NCBI GenBank assembly: GCA_007922195.1
Contig: ML681992.1
Span: 42,656,595-42,720,594 of the forward strand
Length of the DNA stretch: 64,000 nucleotides
Reading direction: 5' to 3'
Origin: Podocnemis expansa
Lineage: Eukaryota > Chordata > Testudines > Podocnemididae
The notes under the pieces are model-generated. The model had not been told where the DNA came from. It worked only from the letters and a program-made list of their open reading frames with translations, and did not search any database. Positions within the stretch are counted from its first letter, which is position 1; every line of letters begins with the position of its first letter. Both the position numbers and the translations under genes were made by a program. Shown here in pieces: positions 33,440 through 44,761 of the stretch.

Positions 33440-33700
33440 TCACCTGTTGTAATGGGAAAATAATCCATAGTCACAATTTAATGCTGCTTTCCCACAATGA
33501 AATTTGTGTCTCAGTTCCACTTCCGCTGTTTCTCTTTGACGTCTTGATGTGTTGCCCATTTGCTTGAGCACAGCTATTAACAAACAATCAGTGGACTGAT
33601 TAGGAAGACTGAAGTGCTCAGATACTTGTTTTTGCATGTTGTGATTTCTGATGTCAGTTTTGTGCCCATTTATTCTTTTGTGCAGAGATAATATAGCCAT
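33440..33700 (-). pseudogene. GIY-YIG-like endonuclease C-terminal remnant (Penelope-like)
   Basis: The 86-codon frame contains LHKRINGHKTDIRN (the R-x-x-x-x-H segment of GIY-YIG nucleases), then SEHFSLPNQSTDCLLIAVLKQ and RRQRETAEVELRHKF, then LNCDYGLFSHY. The order matches the C-terminal endonuclease region of Penelope-like elements. The N-terminal GIY/YIG residues and the reverse transcriptase are missing upstream (plus-strand 33700 onward shows none). The identification rests on recalled family patterns, not on an alignment. Confidence 0.6.
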
Positions 33701-33715
33701 GCTGGTCCCAGTTAT

Positions 33716-33939
33716 TTAATGAAAATAGACACTAATATTCAAAAAGTTTAAACCTTATAAATACTAAACCACAAATTGTCTACATTACATGTCAATATAT
33801 ACAAAAACAAATACTTTTGATCCAGTTCTAAGAAGTTCTCAAGAAACATTTTACTCCTTTTTCTATCTGAAATATTGATGGGAATACTTTTCCATTTGTT
33901 TGTGTGTGTACAGTGCAATTTACATTTAAGGACATGAAT
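33716..33939. other. No recognisable feature
   Basis: AT-rich spacer between two transposons. Confidence 0.5.
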
Positions 33940-34348
33940 GCTATGTCTACACTAGCAAATTAGTCTGGATTAAGGAGGCTTAGTCCGGACTAATTTGGTC
34001 CCTGTCCAAACTAGGCTTTGCCTAATTCAAACTAATGGTTAGTTTGAACTTAGAGCTTAGTTCCAGCTTAGTTTGAACTTTTAGTTCAGTTCAAACTACC
34101 ATGATGTAGCCATGCTAGTTTGAACTAAGCAGTTAGTTTGAACTAACCACTGCTTTTTAGTTTGAACTAACTTTTAGTTGGTTTCAGCTTTTTAACTCAA
34201 AAGTTAGTTTGAACTAAAAAAAAAGCATGGCTAGTTTGAACTGAAAAGTTAGTTTGAACTAAAAAGCCGCAGTTAGTTCGAACTAATCGGGCTCTGCTTA
34301 GTTTGGACTAAACAAGTCCAGACTAAGCTTTTAGATGTAGACATAGCC
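33940..34348. mobile_element. Palindromic MITE, TTAGTTTGAACTAA subtype
   Basis: It starts GCTATGTCTACACTAGC and ends GTAGACATAGCC. The interior is dense in AGTTTGAACTAA, TTAGTTCGAACTAA and AGTCCGGACTAA units. It is the longest member of its subtype here and closely similar to 1703-2086. A (GT)n tract follows at 34401-34413. Confidence 0.85.
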
Positions 34349-37300
34349 TTACTGCAAGAAATCTAGTCTTTAAGTGCCTAAAGATAATGTACATTACAAG
34401 AGTGTGTGTGTGTATAACTGCTTATATCAGGGATCCCTGGAGAAGAAATAAAACCAAAATAATGACTGCCATCTTCAGCCATATGTAACAGCTGCAGGAA
34501 TGATTTTTGTACTAATTTCATAATACATATACATGAAGCCAGGATTTGAACGAATGATTTAAGTTAATGTATTTACAAGGGTAAAAAAATTTATTTAAAA
34601 AATCCTTTATTGCTAGGGAAAGATGGGAATCAATAGAAGCTCCCTGAGAGTGTAATAACTCTGAAAGTGCTGAAGCACATCACAGCAACTACAGAGAAAA
34701 GCTCCTACGAGGACACAAGGATTTAAAATACTACAGTGATCATCACTTGATGGTAATTAAATTAAAGATCGCTGTTGCAGGGCTGGAAATCATTATTACT
34801 CTACTATAGGAACTGTAATGTCAGTAACCTCAAATGGAAAACAGTAGAATAAGGCTATTAAAATTGGACAGCTGGATTTACTTTTAAAAAAAAATTATAT
34901 TCTATGAAGCACATTTCTAATTTCAAAGCCAGATGCATTTACAATTTAAAATATAGCATGAAGGGTTTTTATAAAATTTTATATTATTTTAAAGACTTAA
35001 ATCTAAGGGACGCATTCAAGATGAGAATGGCTACAAATACAGTGAGATTAGTGAAGCAGCTAACTGGACAACTCTCTGCCTATAACCCACACTGCATTTC
35101 AAAGACTGCATTTGGATTTCCTCTGTACCACTAGCAATGAGAACTGCAAGTAATGCAATACTCTGGGAAGTCCCAAAGGGTATCACTATTCATGCCAGTC
35201 ATCTTGGAATAGAGAATAAAGAATCAGAAGGGAGGAAATCAGAGAAGCCTTTCTTCTGGATAAAATGCTGTATGCAGGAGAAGATCACAGATTCTTTGAT
35301 TTATATGGTGATTCACTGGAATCAGTGGTGTATGAAAAGTTAGCCTGGCCAGCATGACCCTTCTCCCACCTCTGAGCCAGCATTTAGCTCTGTCTTCTCT
35401 AACTGCTAAAAAGAAGAAGTGTGGCATGATCTGTTAAACACAGTTATTAGATGTATTCATAATAAAAGAAAATAATGTAATGTGGAAAAAATATGAGAGG
35501 ATTTAGAGGAAATCATTTAAAAATGTAGTGCTCAGCCCTGCATTCAAGTGCAAAGGGACACTGCGTGAATTCAGAATTTCTTCTTATCCGTCTCCACGAT
35601 TCTCATTGCACCAGCATATCTGCTCTGCAGTCACTGCCTCTCCCCAACCTGTTGTGTTTCCAGATACCAGAACTATGTTGTCACTGTCATGATCTCTGTT
35701 AAGGTTTGGAGAAGGGTCCTTGGCCTTAAGAGCGCTGATAAGAGCAAGGCAGAAGAAGGGAGAGCAGAGAAGCAAGAGAGAAAATGGGACAGGGAATTAA
35801 AAAGAATGGAGAGAGAGTAGAATAGGGAGTCTAGGGAAAGACAGTTATATTTGTTTGGACTTAAACAATCCCTGAACATTCAAATGATTTGGAGTGACTG
35901 AGATGAGCTTGTAGGCTCTGAGCAAACAAAACTTTTAACCATGTGCTTGGCTTTAAGTACTAATCGTCCTACCGAAGTCAAGGCTGCTTCAATTTATATC
36001 AGAGCATAAAATCCCAGGGAACCACTCTACCAGGAAGGATCACAAAAATGCATTTGCTTTACCTCCCCATCACTCCTGCTGCAATCATGGCATGCTCCTT
36101 TCCTGACTCCTTGCCCCAAACCCTAGGATCTGGAGCAGGCCAGAGCAACTTGTATCAAGCACACCAGAAAAATCCTCAGCTGCTGTTTGTCCTCTTTGCA
36201 CTGAAGTGAGACAAAGAGGATGGATGAGGACTGATTCTCTGCTTGTTTTGCAGGAAAAGACTCACTGCCCTTGTGGGGGCTTCCAGAGGATCTGGCTCTT
36301 GTCATGTCTTTGGGTACACAGGGAGCCCTTGGCTGCTGCTGTATACTTTGAAATGAATACATCATACACTTCCCTTTGCAAGGTGGGCACAGAGAGTTCC
36401 TTTTAGCTCATCAATGCAATAATGAAGGGCTGTGGTGATACCCCACCCACTGAGGGAGCTGAGCATCTCTGGTAACAGGAAACAAGGACTGCAGTTGTAC
36501 CTCTCTGTGCATGTGGAGGAGGGGAGGCATCTTGCTGCTACTGACACAAAGCTGGTCATAATCTATCCTTTAAAATGCAAGAGGTTAATAGAAGACTTCC
36601 CACTGGCTTTGTAACAGCAGCATGCTGGATGCTGTGACTTTGTGTTTCCCTTTGATGTCTGCTTTTACATCAGATACACATACTGAATGTAGCTGCTTTA
36701 ATAACAGCTCTCCTTTGATGTTAACAAGTGTTGACTATAGCAAGGGTTACAACACTGTAATGTGACACACACATGCACTATTAGGAAGTCTTTATTAAAA
36801 AAAAAAGTATTCACTTGTCAGTGATAAGAAACAAACAGACTTCCAGCCAGTCACACAGAAAAGACCCCAAGATATTGTGGTGGTGTTTTTTGTGTGTCAA
36901 GGAGTGGGTGGACACGAGGCCAGAGTGACCTTTCTCTTCATAAACATGATGTGGCCAGAGGTGACTTTTTTGTCAGCTTGTTTATGAAGTTTAAGAAAAA
37001 ACAATCCTCTTTTTAGAACTGACACTAAATAGCCTGTTTCCATTAAGGAAGGACCTTGATGGCCTTTCAACCTTTTCCTCAACAAATCTAAAAGCAAACT
37101 AAGCGTGAGAGTCAGAGGTTGGCATTTTGCATCTGGCAAGGTGCTCTGTAACTATGGCACTGGGTAGCCTAAGGAGATGATGCAGTCAAACACCTTTTTT
37201 CTGTATTCTAGGTCAGAATGTGTCATCCAACCAATCAGAAGTCTGATGTCTTTCAGCACCTCCTAATTGGCTTTTCCTCTGCTACCTGCTCTTCTACTTT

Positions 37301-37556
37301 CTCTTCTCCCTTCCCTAGAAAACAATCACTACAGCTTTTTTCTTGACCTGGAACTACTCAAAGGCAGAAAAGATTTTTAAATGGTGCTCTAACGCCAATC
37401 CTCTATAGTCCTCAACACACCAGGACTCATCTACCCTGCCTGTCTTCCATTGAACAGGTGAGACTAGGAACAATCAGATATTCCACTTATCAGATTAAGG
37501 AGCAATTAGGAATAGTCTGACAGCCTAGCATGTGCCCCACATAAGAGCTGAAACAT
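34349..37556. other. No recognisable gene or repeat
   Basis: Non-coding. The frames in 34904-35343 and 35584-36614 are short, overlap on both strands and resemble nothing. A poly-A run lies at 36797-36806. Confidence 0.5.
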
Positions 37557-37973
37557 GGGTATGTCTACACTGGAAGCTCCTTTAAGTCAACCTGTCAAGG
37601 TCAACTTTAAGTTGACTTAAAGTTTACTCTTGTTAAGTTGACATAGGGAGTCCACCTTGAAAACTCCTGTTAACTGCCTGCATCCACAATGGCAGGTGCT
37701 AGGTTGACAAAGGAGTGGTACGTTGTGGGTAGCTGTCCTACATTGCACCAGAGAAGTGCCAATTAGTTCAACTTAAGGGCTTTCCCCATCTACATTGGTT
37801 TAAGTCAACTTAATAAGTTTGACCTAAGTGTTAAGTTGACCTTAATAGGTGGTGTTAAGTCGACTTAAGGAAGTGCTTTAGTCAACTTAATAAAAGCCCA
37901 GTGTGGCTGCAGGAGTCTGGAGGTTGACTTCACTTTCTTAAGTTGAAATAAGACTCCACTGTAGATGTATCCC
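37557..37973. mobile_element. Palindromic MITE, TTAAGTTGACTTAA subtype
   Basis: It begins GGGTATGTCTACACTGGAAG and ends CCACTGTAGATGTATCCC. The interior repeats TTAAGTCAACTT and AAGTTGACTTAA units in both orientations. It has the same terminal repeat type as 54340-54725, which shares this core. Confidence 0.85.
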
Positions 37974-38393
37974 AGGAGCCATAGCACCAAGTGTCTGATT
38001 TAATGCACATAGCTATCAAAGTAAGGAAGCCTGAAGGGGCTCGGTTGCCTAGTGAGCTTTAGTTCCAAGAAGGCAAATTCCTCCAGCATGGGTCTTTGAT
38101 GGGGTGTATAAAACTGACACTGAGACAGGGGAGCTAAAGAGCAGTTTTGTGCCTAGGTAGTTCTATTTCATTGCAACTACAGGCCCTAGGAGAGCGTTCA
38201 GGCAGGGAACCATGACGACAGGTTGTCGGAATCTTTCTCTCTTGGTTTGATGGCTGAGCCAGGAGCTTGACTGGAGTTGAGGGCTGATCTGGGACTGCAG
38301 CCTGCCTGAAACCCTGTATAGAGAGAGCATGTGACAGACCTCAGGCAGGGGTGCAGGATATAACCCAGGAACTTGGAGAACTGTGAACCCGAA
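37974..38393. other. No recognisable feature
   Basis: Non-coding spacer. The 80-codon minus-strand frame at 38163-38405 has no recognisable content. Confidence 0.5.
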
Positions 38394-38519
38394 GGCTATG
38401 TTCACACAGGGAGGGCTTGTTTCGAAACAAGATGTTTCAAAACAAGCTGTTTCGAAATAACTCTTTATTTCAAAACACCCTATTTCGAGGACAAAAAACT
38501 TTGTCCTCTAAATAAGGCA

Positions 38520-38558
38520 GTGAAATAGCGTGTCCACACTGTGGACACGCTATTTCAC
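38520..38558. repeat. Perfect 39-bp hairpin
   Basis: Two 19-base arms, the left being GTGAAATAGCGTGTCCACA, are exact reverse complements around a single central C at 38539. The corresponding stretch in the sibling element (46866-46901) has the same layout with changes. Confidence 0.95.
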
Positions 38559-38736
38559 CAGGGGAGGGGATTGCAGGCACCCGAGGTGTAAAGCGCGGCT
38601 GGGCACTTTACCCCACGGGTGCCTGCAGGGACTGCAGGCACCGGCAGGGAAAGGCACGGCTGGGCGCCTAACCCTGCGGGTGCCTGCAGGGGCTGCAGGC
38701 ACCTGTCAGGTGAGGCACCACAGGGCACCTCACCCC

Positions 38737-39107
38737 GGGGGCTTTAAAGCCCCCACTGCCCCCAAACCTGGGGGCGCAGCCCCGGCGCACAGCCCCGGCG
38801 TGCGGCTGGAGCCTGCTGCTGCCGGGGCTGGCGGGAGCGCCGGCCCGGAATCCCCGGCGGCGCCGACGCGCCTGGCGGGGGCGGAGCTGGGGCATCCCCC
38901 ACGGCCCGGGCTGCTGGCGATTCCGGGGGCGGGGCTGTGGGGGATCCCGGGGCCATGGGGATGCCCCGGCTCCGCCCCCACCAGGCACGTCGGTGCTGCC
39001 GGGGATTCTGGGCCGTCGCTCCCTCCAGCCCCAGGAGCAGTGGGCTCCAGCCATGCGCTGGGGCTGTGCCCCCAGGTTTGGGGGCAGTGGGGGGCTTTAA
39101 AGCCCCC
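38737..39107. repeat. GC-rich long palindrome ending at the gap
   Basis: The arms are reverse complements over about 185 bp each, centred near 38922. Both outer ends read GGGGGCTTTAAAGCCCCC (38737-38754 and 39090-39107). Inner landmarks match too: CCCCCAAACCTGGGGGC on the left and GCCCCCAGGTTTGGGGG on the right. The arms differ mainly at CpG positions. Confidence 0.85.
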
Positions 39108-39507
39108 NNNNNNNNNNNNNNNNNNNNNNNNNNNNNNNNNNNNNNNNNNNNNNNNNNNNNNNNNNNNNNNNNNNNNNNNNNNNNNNNNNNNNNNNNNNNN
39201 NNNNNNNNNNNNNNNNNNNNNNNNNNNNNNNNNNNNNNNNNNNNNNNNNNNNNNNNNNNNNNNNNNNNNNNNNNNNNNNNNNNNNNNNNNNNNNNNNNNN
39301 NNNNNNNNNNNNNNNNNNNNNNNNNNNNNNNNNNNNNNNNNNNNNNNNNNNNNNNNNNNNNNNNNNNNNNNNNNNNNNNNNNNNNNNNNNNNNNNNNNNN
39401 NNNNNNNNNNNNNNNNNNNNNNNNNNNNNNNNNNNNNNNNNNNNNNNNNNNNNNNNNNNNNNNNNNNNNNNNNNNNNNNNNNNNNNNNNNNNNNNNNNNN
39501 NNNNNNN
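39108..39507. other. Assembly gap (400 N)
   Basis: Exactly 400 unknown bases, probably a gap of estimated size, directly at the end of the GC-rich palindrome. Nothing can be said about the content. Confidence 0.99.
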
Positions 39508-39576
39508 TGGCCATGACACTTCTTATTTCGAAACAACCTCTGTTGTTTCAAAATAAGAAGTGTGTGTGGCCATACC

Positions 39577-40924
39577 CAAAGTGAGGCTGAAAAGAAGGAA
39601 GCTATCAGCTGTAGAAGAGATTGTTGGGTCAGAGATGTAGTAGAAAGTGAGCATCTGAAATGTGAGGTGTAGTGTAACAGGGCTAGATGCAAGATCCGAG
39701 CCCAGAACCAAAGACTAGAGTTAGGAAACAGGAACTACTTGCCTGTTTACAAGTTCACTGACTGATACAGGAACTTGGTAGAAACACAGCACTGTTAAAG
39801 TACTGGTCCTACCTCTCCCTATAGATTGTGATGGCAGAAACACAACACTGAGAGACCGTATTAGTGCTCCCTGAACAGAAATACAGTATAAGCTCTCTCT
39901 AAGACACAGTAGTGCCCAAACAGAACCATGAGTGACAGTACAGAGAAATCCTGACTGTAAGATAGTAGATAGAGGATGATGGAAGAAAATGTCTTACTTG
40001 ATTTGGAAGGAAGGTATGGAATAAATAGTTGACATCAGAGATACAAGGGTATAAGAAAGGTGTACTTGCAGGATCATTTTTTCCAGTCTAGGGGATAACG
40101 GAAAGTCCCACCATTAACTGTCTGATCGATTGTGACAAACACACATGTCCTAGTTTACCTGTGTCACATGATGCACATTGAGGTATGATCTGTGCAACTT
40201 TCCTATTCACGTTTGCAAGATAGTTGCATGGTTTGATGCCAAATATGTCATTTGAGGTTTCCTTTTGAATGCTTCTGCATTATTGTTATGTTACCATGTT
40301 TCCTGCAGCACCATGTATGTCTACAAATGTGAAGCATATGCCCAGCTATTTCACATAGGTCGGGGGGGGGGGGGCAGGACAATCAGAACTGTCTTCCAGC
40401 AGCATGCAAACAGCCAGGGCTACATGCACTCATACAGAGAAACAACAATGACAATAAGATAGCTAAATGCCTGAAGAACTTTGGCTGGAGAAGGAGAGAT
40501 GTCCCACCCTTTCTGCACAAAGAAGATCACTTGGAAGATGAAGGAGGGGTGAAGGGGTATTGGAACCAAGTATACACACTTGGGACTGTTAGAGGCTTTC
40601 TGCTGGAGAATCTCCCTGTAGATGGAGATGTTTCAAGGATTGGGCACTGCCTCAGGAAAGGCAGAGACCACTGGAAAGCCATCATTCAGCCAATCATTAT
40701 GAGTAAGCCTGTACAGTGAACTTTAGGTTAGAATGCATTTTATATTTTAATTTGAAAGTGATTAACCTCTGACTGATTTATTAAATGATTGTACCTTGAT
40801 TTTTTGTACATTCAAAAAATGTTCTAATCAATAAACTGGTGTTTGTTTTATCTAAAGCTATGTGAACTTTGGATGGGTGAATCAGCAAAGCGGGGGTATT
40901 CCAGTTTCTTTGGAAAATTGGTGA
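39577..40924. other. No recognisable gene
   Basis: Non-coding. A (G)13 run lies at about 40362-40374. Frames of 62-65 codons near 40265-40719 have no resemblance to known families. Confidence 0.5.
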
Positions 40925-41011
40925 ACCAGAATCTCTGCAAGATTCCACGATGAGACCTGCAAGGAGGAGGTCCCTATCCCAGTACCAAGGGCTACTGCCA
41001 AAGCTCTGGAA

Positions 41012-41722
41012 ATGGATGGGATGCCTATGGCAGAGGGAGGACAGTGGCAGCTGGTCACCTCTGGCAGTAGACAGTGCTCCACACCTGCTCACATCCCACC
41101 ATCCCTTGTGGTGAGGAACCGTTATGCAGTGCTGGACACGATGCAGGAGGTAGAGGAGATGCCATCCACCCCAAAGGCTGGTCAGATCACAGCCACCTCA
41201 CCTAAGAGGAAGCGTAGGGTTGTGGTGATTGGGGACTCCCTCTTTAGAGGAACGGAGGCACCCATCTGTCATCCTGACAAGGCCTCTAGAGAGGTATGCT
41301 GCCTGCCAGGTGCCCGTATCCGAGATGTAACGGAGGGATTGACAAAAATCATCCACCCCTCAGACTACTACCCCATGCTGCTTATCCATGTGGGTACCAA
41401 TGATACTGCGAGAGGTAATCCTCAGCAGATCAAAGGTGACTTCAGGGCTCTGGGAGCGAGGGTGAAGGAGTTTGGAGCACAGGTGGTGTTCTTCTCGATC
41501 CTTCCAGTCAAGGCTAGAGGCCCGAGGAGAGAGAGATGTATCCTGGAGGTGAATGCCTGGCTGCAAAGATGGTGTCGTCAGGAAGGATTTGGCTTCCTTG
41601 ACCATGGAGTCCTGTTTCAGGACAGAGGATTGATAGGCAGAGATGGCCTTCACCTGTCCAAGAAGGGGAAGAGCACATTTGGGCACCAACTGGCTGACCT
41701 AGTGAGGAGGGCTTTAAACTAG
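41012..41722 (+). pseudogene. CR1 ORF1 C-terminal part: SGNH esterase domain, open
   Basis: The frame is open to the TAG at 41720-41722; reading continues upstream without a stop to about 40925, so the Met at 41012 is internal to the original protein. The SGNH hydrolase signature is complete: VVVIGDSLFRG (nucleophile Ser at residue 76 from that Met), HVGTNDTARGN (block III Asn at about 130) and RDGLHLSKKG (catalytic Asp 211 and His 214). A Lys/Arg-rich patch, SPKRKRRVVV, precedes the domain. The role of the esterase in CR1 is not settled; it is conserved in CR1 ORF1 proteins. ORF2 opens 44 nt downstream. It is scored as a pseudogene because the 5' part is lost. Confidence 0.88.
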
Positions 41723-41766
41723 GTTCAACGGGGGAAGGAGACCAAAGCCCACAGGTAAGTGAGAAT

Positions 41767-44761
41767 GTGGGTCATCTCGGGGAAGGGATGGAACTTGGGG
41801 GGTACTGGGACTGTAGCACCAGGAGTAAAAGAGAAGGTAGTTGGAACATGGGGGGGGAATCAAACAAATGTCTTAAGGGCTCTACTGAAGCCCCAGTATG
41901 CAAGGAGAGTGGGGGAGGAGAACTCCAAGAAAAAATGCAAGGAGGTTTATGTAATAGAATTGGAAATCAACATGACAAAGTAGGGCAATCGACCAGGTAT
42001 CTTAGGTGCCTGTACACTAATGCGAGGAGTCTGGGAAATAAGCAAGAAGAATTGGTAATATTAGCGCAGACAGGGAAATATGATATCATAGGAATAACAG
42101 AGACGTGGTGGGATAGTCTGCACAACTGGAGTTCTGCCATGGATGGTTATAAACTGTTCAGGAAGGACAGGCAGGGAAGAAGAGGGGGAGAAGTAGCACT
42201 ATATGTAAAAGAGCACTATGACTGCTCAGAGCTCCATTATGGAAGTGGAAGCATGCCAATAGAAAGTCTGTGGGTTACACTGAGAGGGGAAAGCAACAGG
42301 GTGCATGTTGTGGTGGGTGTCTGCTATAGACCACCAAACCAGAAGCAGGAGGTGGATGAGGTGTTCTATGGACAACTAGCGGAAGCTTCTAGATCACAGG
42401 CCCTGGTGCTCATGGGGGACTTCAATTACCCTGACATCTGCTGGGAGGCCAATACAGCAGTGCTTGGGCAATCCAGGAGATTTTTAGAGAGTGTTGGGGA
42501 CAACTTTCTAGTACAAATGCTAGAGGAACCAACTAGGGGCCTTGCACCTCTCGACCTGCTGCTCACAAACAGGGAAGAATTGATCAGAGACGTAGAGGTA
42601 AATGGCAAGCTAGGCAGTAGTGACCATGACATGGTTGAGTTCAGGATGCTGATTAAAGGAAGGAAGGAAAGAAGCAAAACAATAACCCTGGACTTCAAAA
42701 AAGCAGATTTTGGCTCCCTCCGGGAACTGATGGGTGGGATCCCTTCGGAAGCTAATCTGAAGGGGAAAGGAGTCCAGGAGAGTTGGCTATATTTTAAAAA
42801 GACTCTGCTAAGGGCACAGGAAGTTGCCATTCCAATTAGGAGAAAGAACAAACATGTGAGGCAGCCAGAATGGCTTAGCAGAGAACTTTGCTCTGAGCTT
42901 AAACATAAAAAGGAAGCTTACAGGAAGTGGAAGCTTGGTCAGATGACTAAGGAGGCATATAAAGATATTGCTAGGGACTGCAGGGATAAAATCAGAAAGG
43001 CCAAAGGACAAATGGAGTTGCGGCTAACGAGGGATGTAAAAGATAACAAGAAGGGGTTCTACAAGTATATTAGTAACAAAAAGAGGATCAGGGATGGTGT
43101 AGGCCCCTTGCTGAATAGGGCAGGCATCCTTGTGACAGAGGATGAGGAAAAAGCTGAAGTGCTCAATGCATTTTTTACTTCAGTTTTCACAGGCAGGGTC
43201 AGGTCCCAGCCCACTACCATGGGTGTGGCAGATGGGAGAGAAGAAGACAGGCCCTTGGTGACGAAAGGTCCGGTTAGGGACTGCTTAAAGAAGCTGGATG
43301 TGCACAAGCCCATGGGGCCGGATGAACTGCATCCAAGGTTGCTAAGGGAATTTGCCGACGAAGTAGCAGCACTGCTGGCCATTATCTTTGAAAACTCATG
43401 GAGAACGGGGGAGGTGCCAGAGGACTGGGAAAAAGCAAATGTAGTGCCTATTTTCAAGAAAGGGAAAAAGGAGATCCCAGGGAATTACAGACCAGTCAGC
43501 CTCACCTCAATCCCTGGAAAAATTATGAAGCAGATTCTCAAAGAATCCATCCTCAAACACTTAGAGGAAAATAAAGTGATCAGGAACAGTCAGCATGGAT
43601 TTACCAAGGGTAAATCATGCCTGACCAATCTCATTTCCTTCTATGATCAGATGACTGGTTTTCTGGATGCAGGAAGCACTGTTGATGTGATATACCTTGA
43701 TTTTAGCAAGGCTTTTGATACAGTTTCCCACAGCATTCTCACTGGCAAATTAAGGAAGTATGGGTTGGATAGGTGGACTATAAGGTGGATAGAGAACTGG
43801 CTAGATCAACGGTTTCAGCATGTAGGAATCAATGGTTCTATGTCTAGCTAGCAACCGGTCATGAGTGGTATGCCCCAGGGGTCGGTCCTGGGGCCGGTTC
43901 TGTTCAACATTTTCATCAATGATCTGGATGATGGAATAGACTGCATTCTCAGTAAGTTTGCGGATGACACCAAGCTGGGGGGACCAGTAGACATATTGGA
44001 GGGCAAGGACAGGATTCAGGGAGACCTAGATAAATTGGAACAGTGGGCCAATAGAAATCTTATGAAATTCAATAAGGATAAGTGTAAAATCCTGCATTTG
44101 GGACAAAAAAAACCCATGCACTGCTACAGGCTGGGAAACATTCAGCTAAGTAGCAGCAGTGTAGAAAAGGACCTGGGGGTCATGGTGGATGGGAAGCTGG
44201 ATATGAGTCAGCAGTGTGCTCTTGCTGCCAAAAAGGCCAATGGCATACTGGGCTGCATCAAAAGAAGTATTACCAGGAGATCAAGGGATGTGATCATTCC
44301 CCTCTATTCTGCACTGGTGAGGCCACATCTAGAATACTGTGTTCCTTTTTGGGCTCCCCACTACAAAAAGGACAGGGACATGCTAGAGAGAGTTCAGAGG
44401 AGGGCAACCAAAATGATTAAAGGGCTAGAGCACAAGCCCTATGAGGAAAGACTGGAAGCATTAGGCTTATTTAGTCTGCAGAAGAGAAGATTGAGGGGGG
44501 ATTTGACTGCAACCTTCAACTACTTGAAGGGATGCTCTAAGGAAGAGGGAGCTCGACTGTTCTTGGTAGTAACAGAGGACAGAACGAGGAGCAAGGGTCT
44601 CAAGTTGCTGTTCGGGAGGTCTAGGCTGGATATTAGAAAAAACTTTTTTACTAGGAGAGTGGTGAAGTCTTTGGAATGAGCTGCCGAGGGAGGTGGTGGA
44701 GTCTCCATCTTTGGAGGTGTTTAAGGCCCGGCTGGACAAAACCCTGACTGGGATGGTTTAA
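41767..44761 (+). pseudogene. CR1 ORF2 (APE endonuclease + reverse transcriptase), two lesions
   Basis: The first 694 codons are open. Endonuclease motifs: CLYTNARSLGNKQEE, GITETWW (catalytic Glu at about 112), LYVKEHYDCSE, GVCYRPPN, LMGDFNYPDICW (Asp 218, Asn 220), GSSDHDMVEF (Asp 286, His 287). RT motifs: [27 protein letters not shown], motif A YLDFSKAFDTV (Asp 645). A TAG at 43849-43851 (codon 695) replaces the Trp codon seen as TGG in the nested copies. The same frame then continues: motif [11 protein letters not shown], motif [10 protein letters not shown] (Asp 733, 734), [10 protein letters not shown] and the thumb. A one-base insertion near 44670 shifts the last 30 or so codons, which in the other frame reach the expected end at 44759-44761. 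All catalytic residues I can locate are retained. Confidence 0.92.

Larger units (their letters stand above)
33165..33715 (-). mobile_element. 3' end of a Penelope-like element with its tail
   Basis: On the minus strand, a GIY-YIG-like coding end (33700-33440) is followed by about 150 bp of linker, then the hammerhead-like motif (33292-33253), then AATAAATTTGTTAGTCTTTA and the terminal 'actagagtaacatggctacccc' (to about 33170). The tail is the repeat found alone at 3380, 12179, 18536 and 51745. The physical link between coding end and tail is the reason I call the solo copies Penelope-type rather than tRNA SINEs. Confidence 0.7.
38394..39576. mobile_element. Large palindromic DNA element with GC-rich core and assembly gap
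   Basis: It starts GGCTATGTTCACACAGGG and ends 'gtgtgtggccatacc'. The left part is rich in TGTTTCGAAACA-type palindromes and includes a perfect 39-bp hairpin (38520-38558). The middle is a GC-rich palindrome (38737-39107) running into 400 Ns (39108-39507). The right part (39508-39576) is another hairpin with TTTCGAAA. Its sibling at 46292-47029 is complete and shows the normal size without the large palindrome. The long frames across the gap are artefacts of the Ns. Confidence 0.75.

Noticed and set aside
38530..39692. Long open frames (140-328 codons) across the gap on both strands
   Set aside because: They consist largely of unknown residues from the 400 Ns, and the rest is proline/glycine/alanine-rich translation of a GC-rich palindrome.
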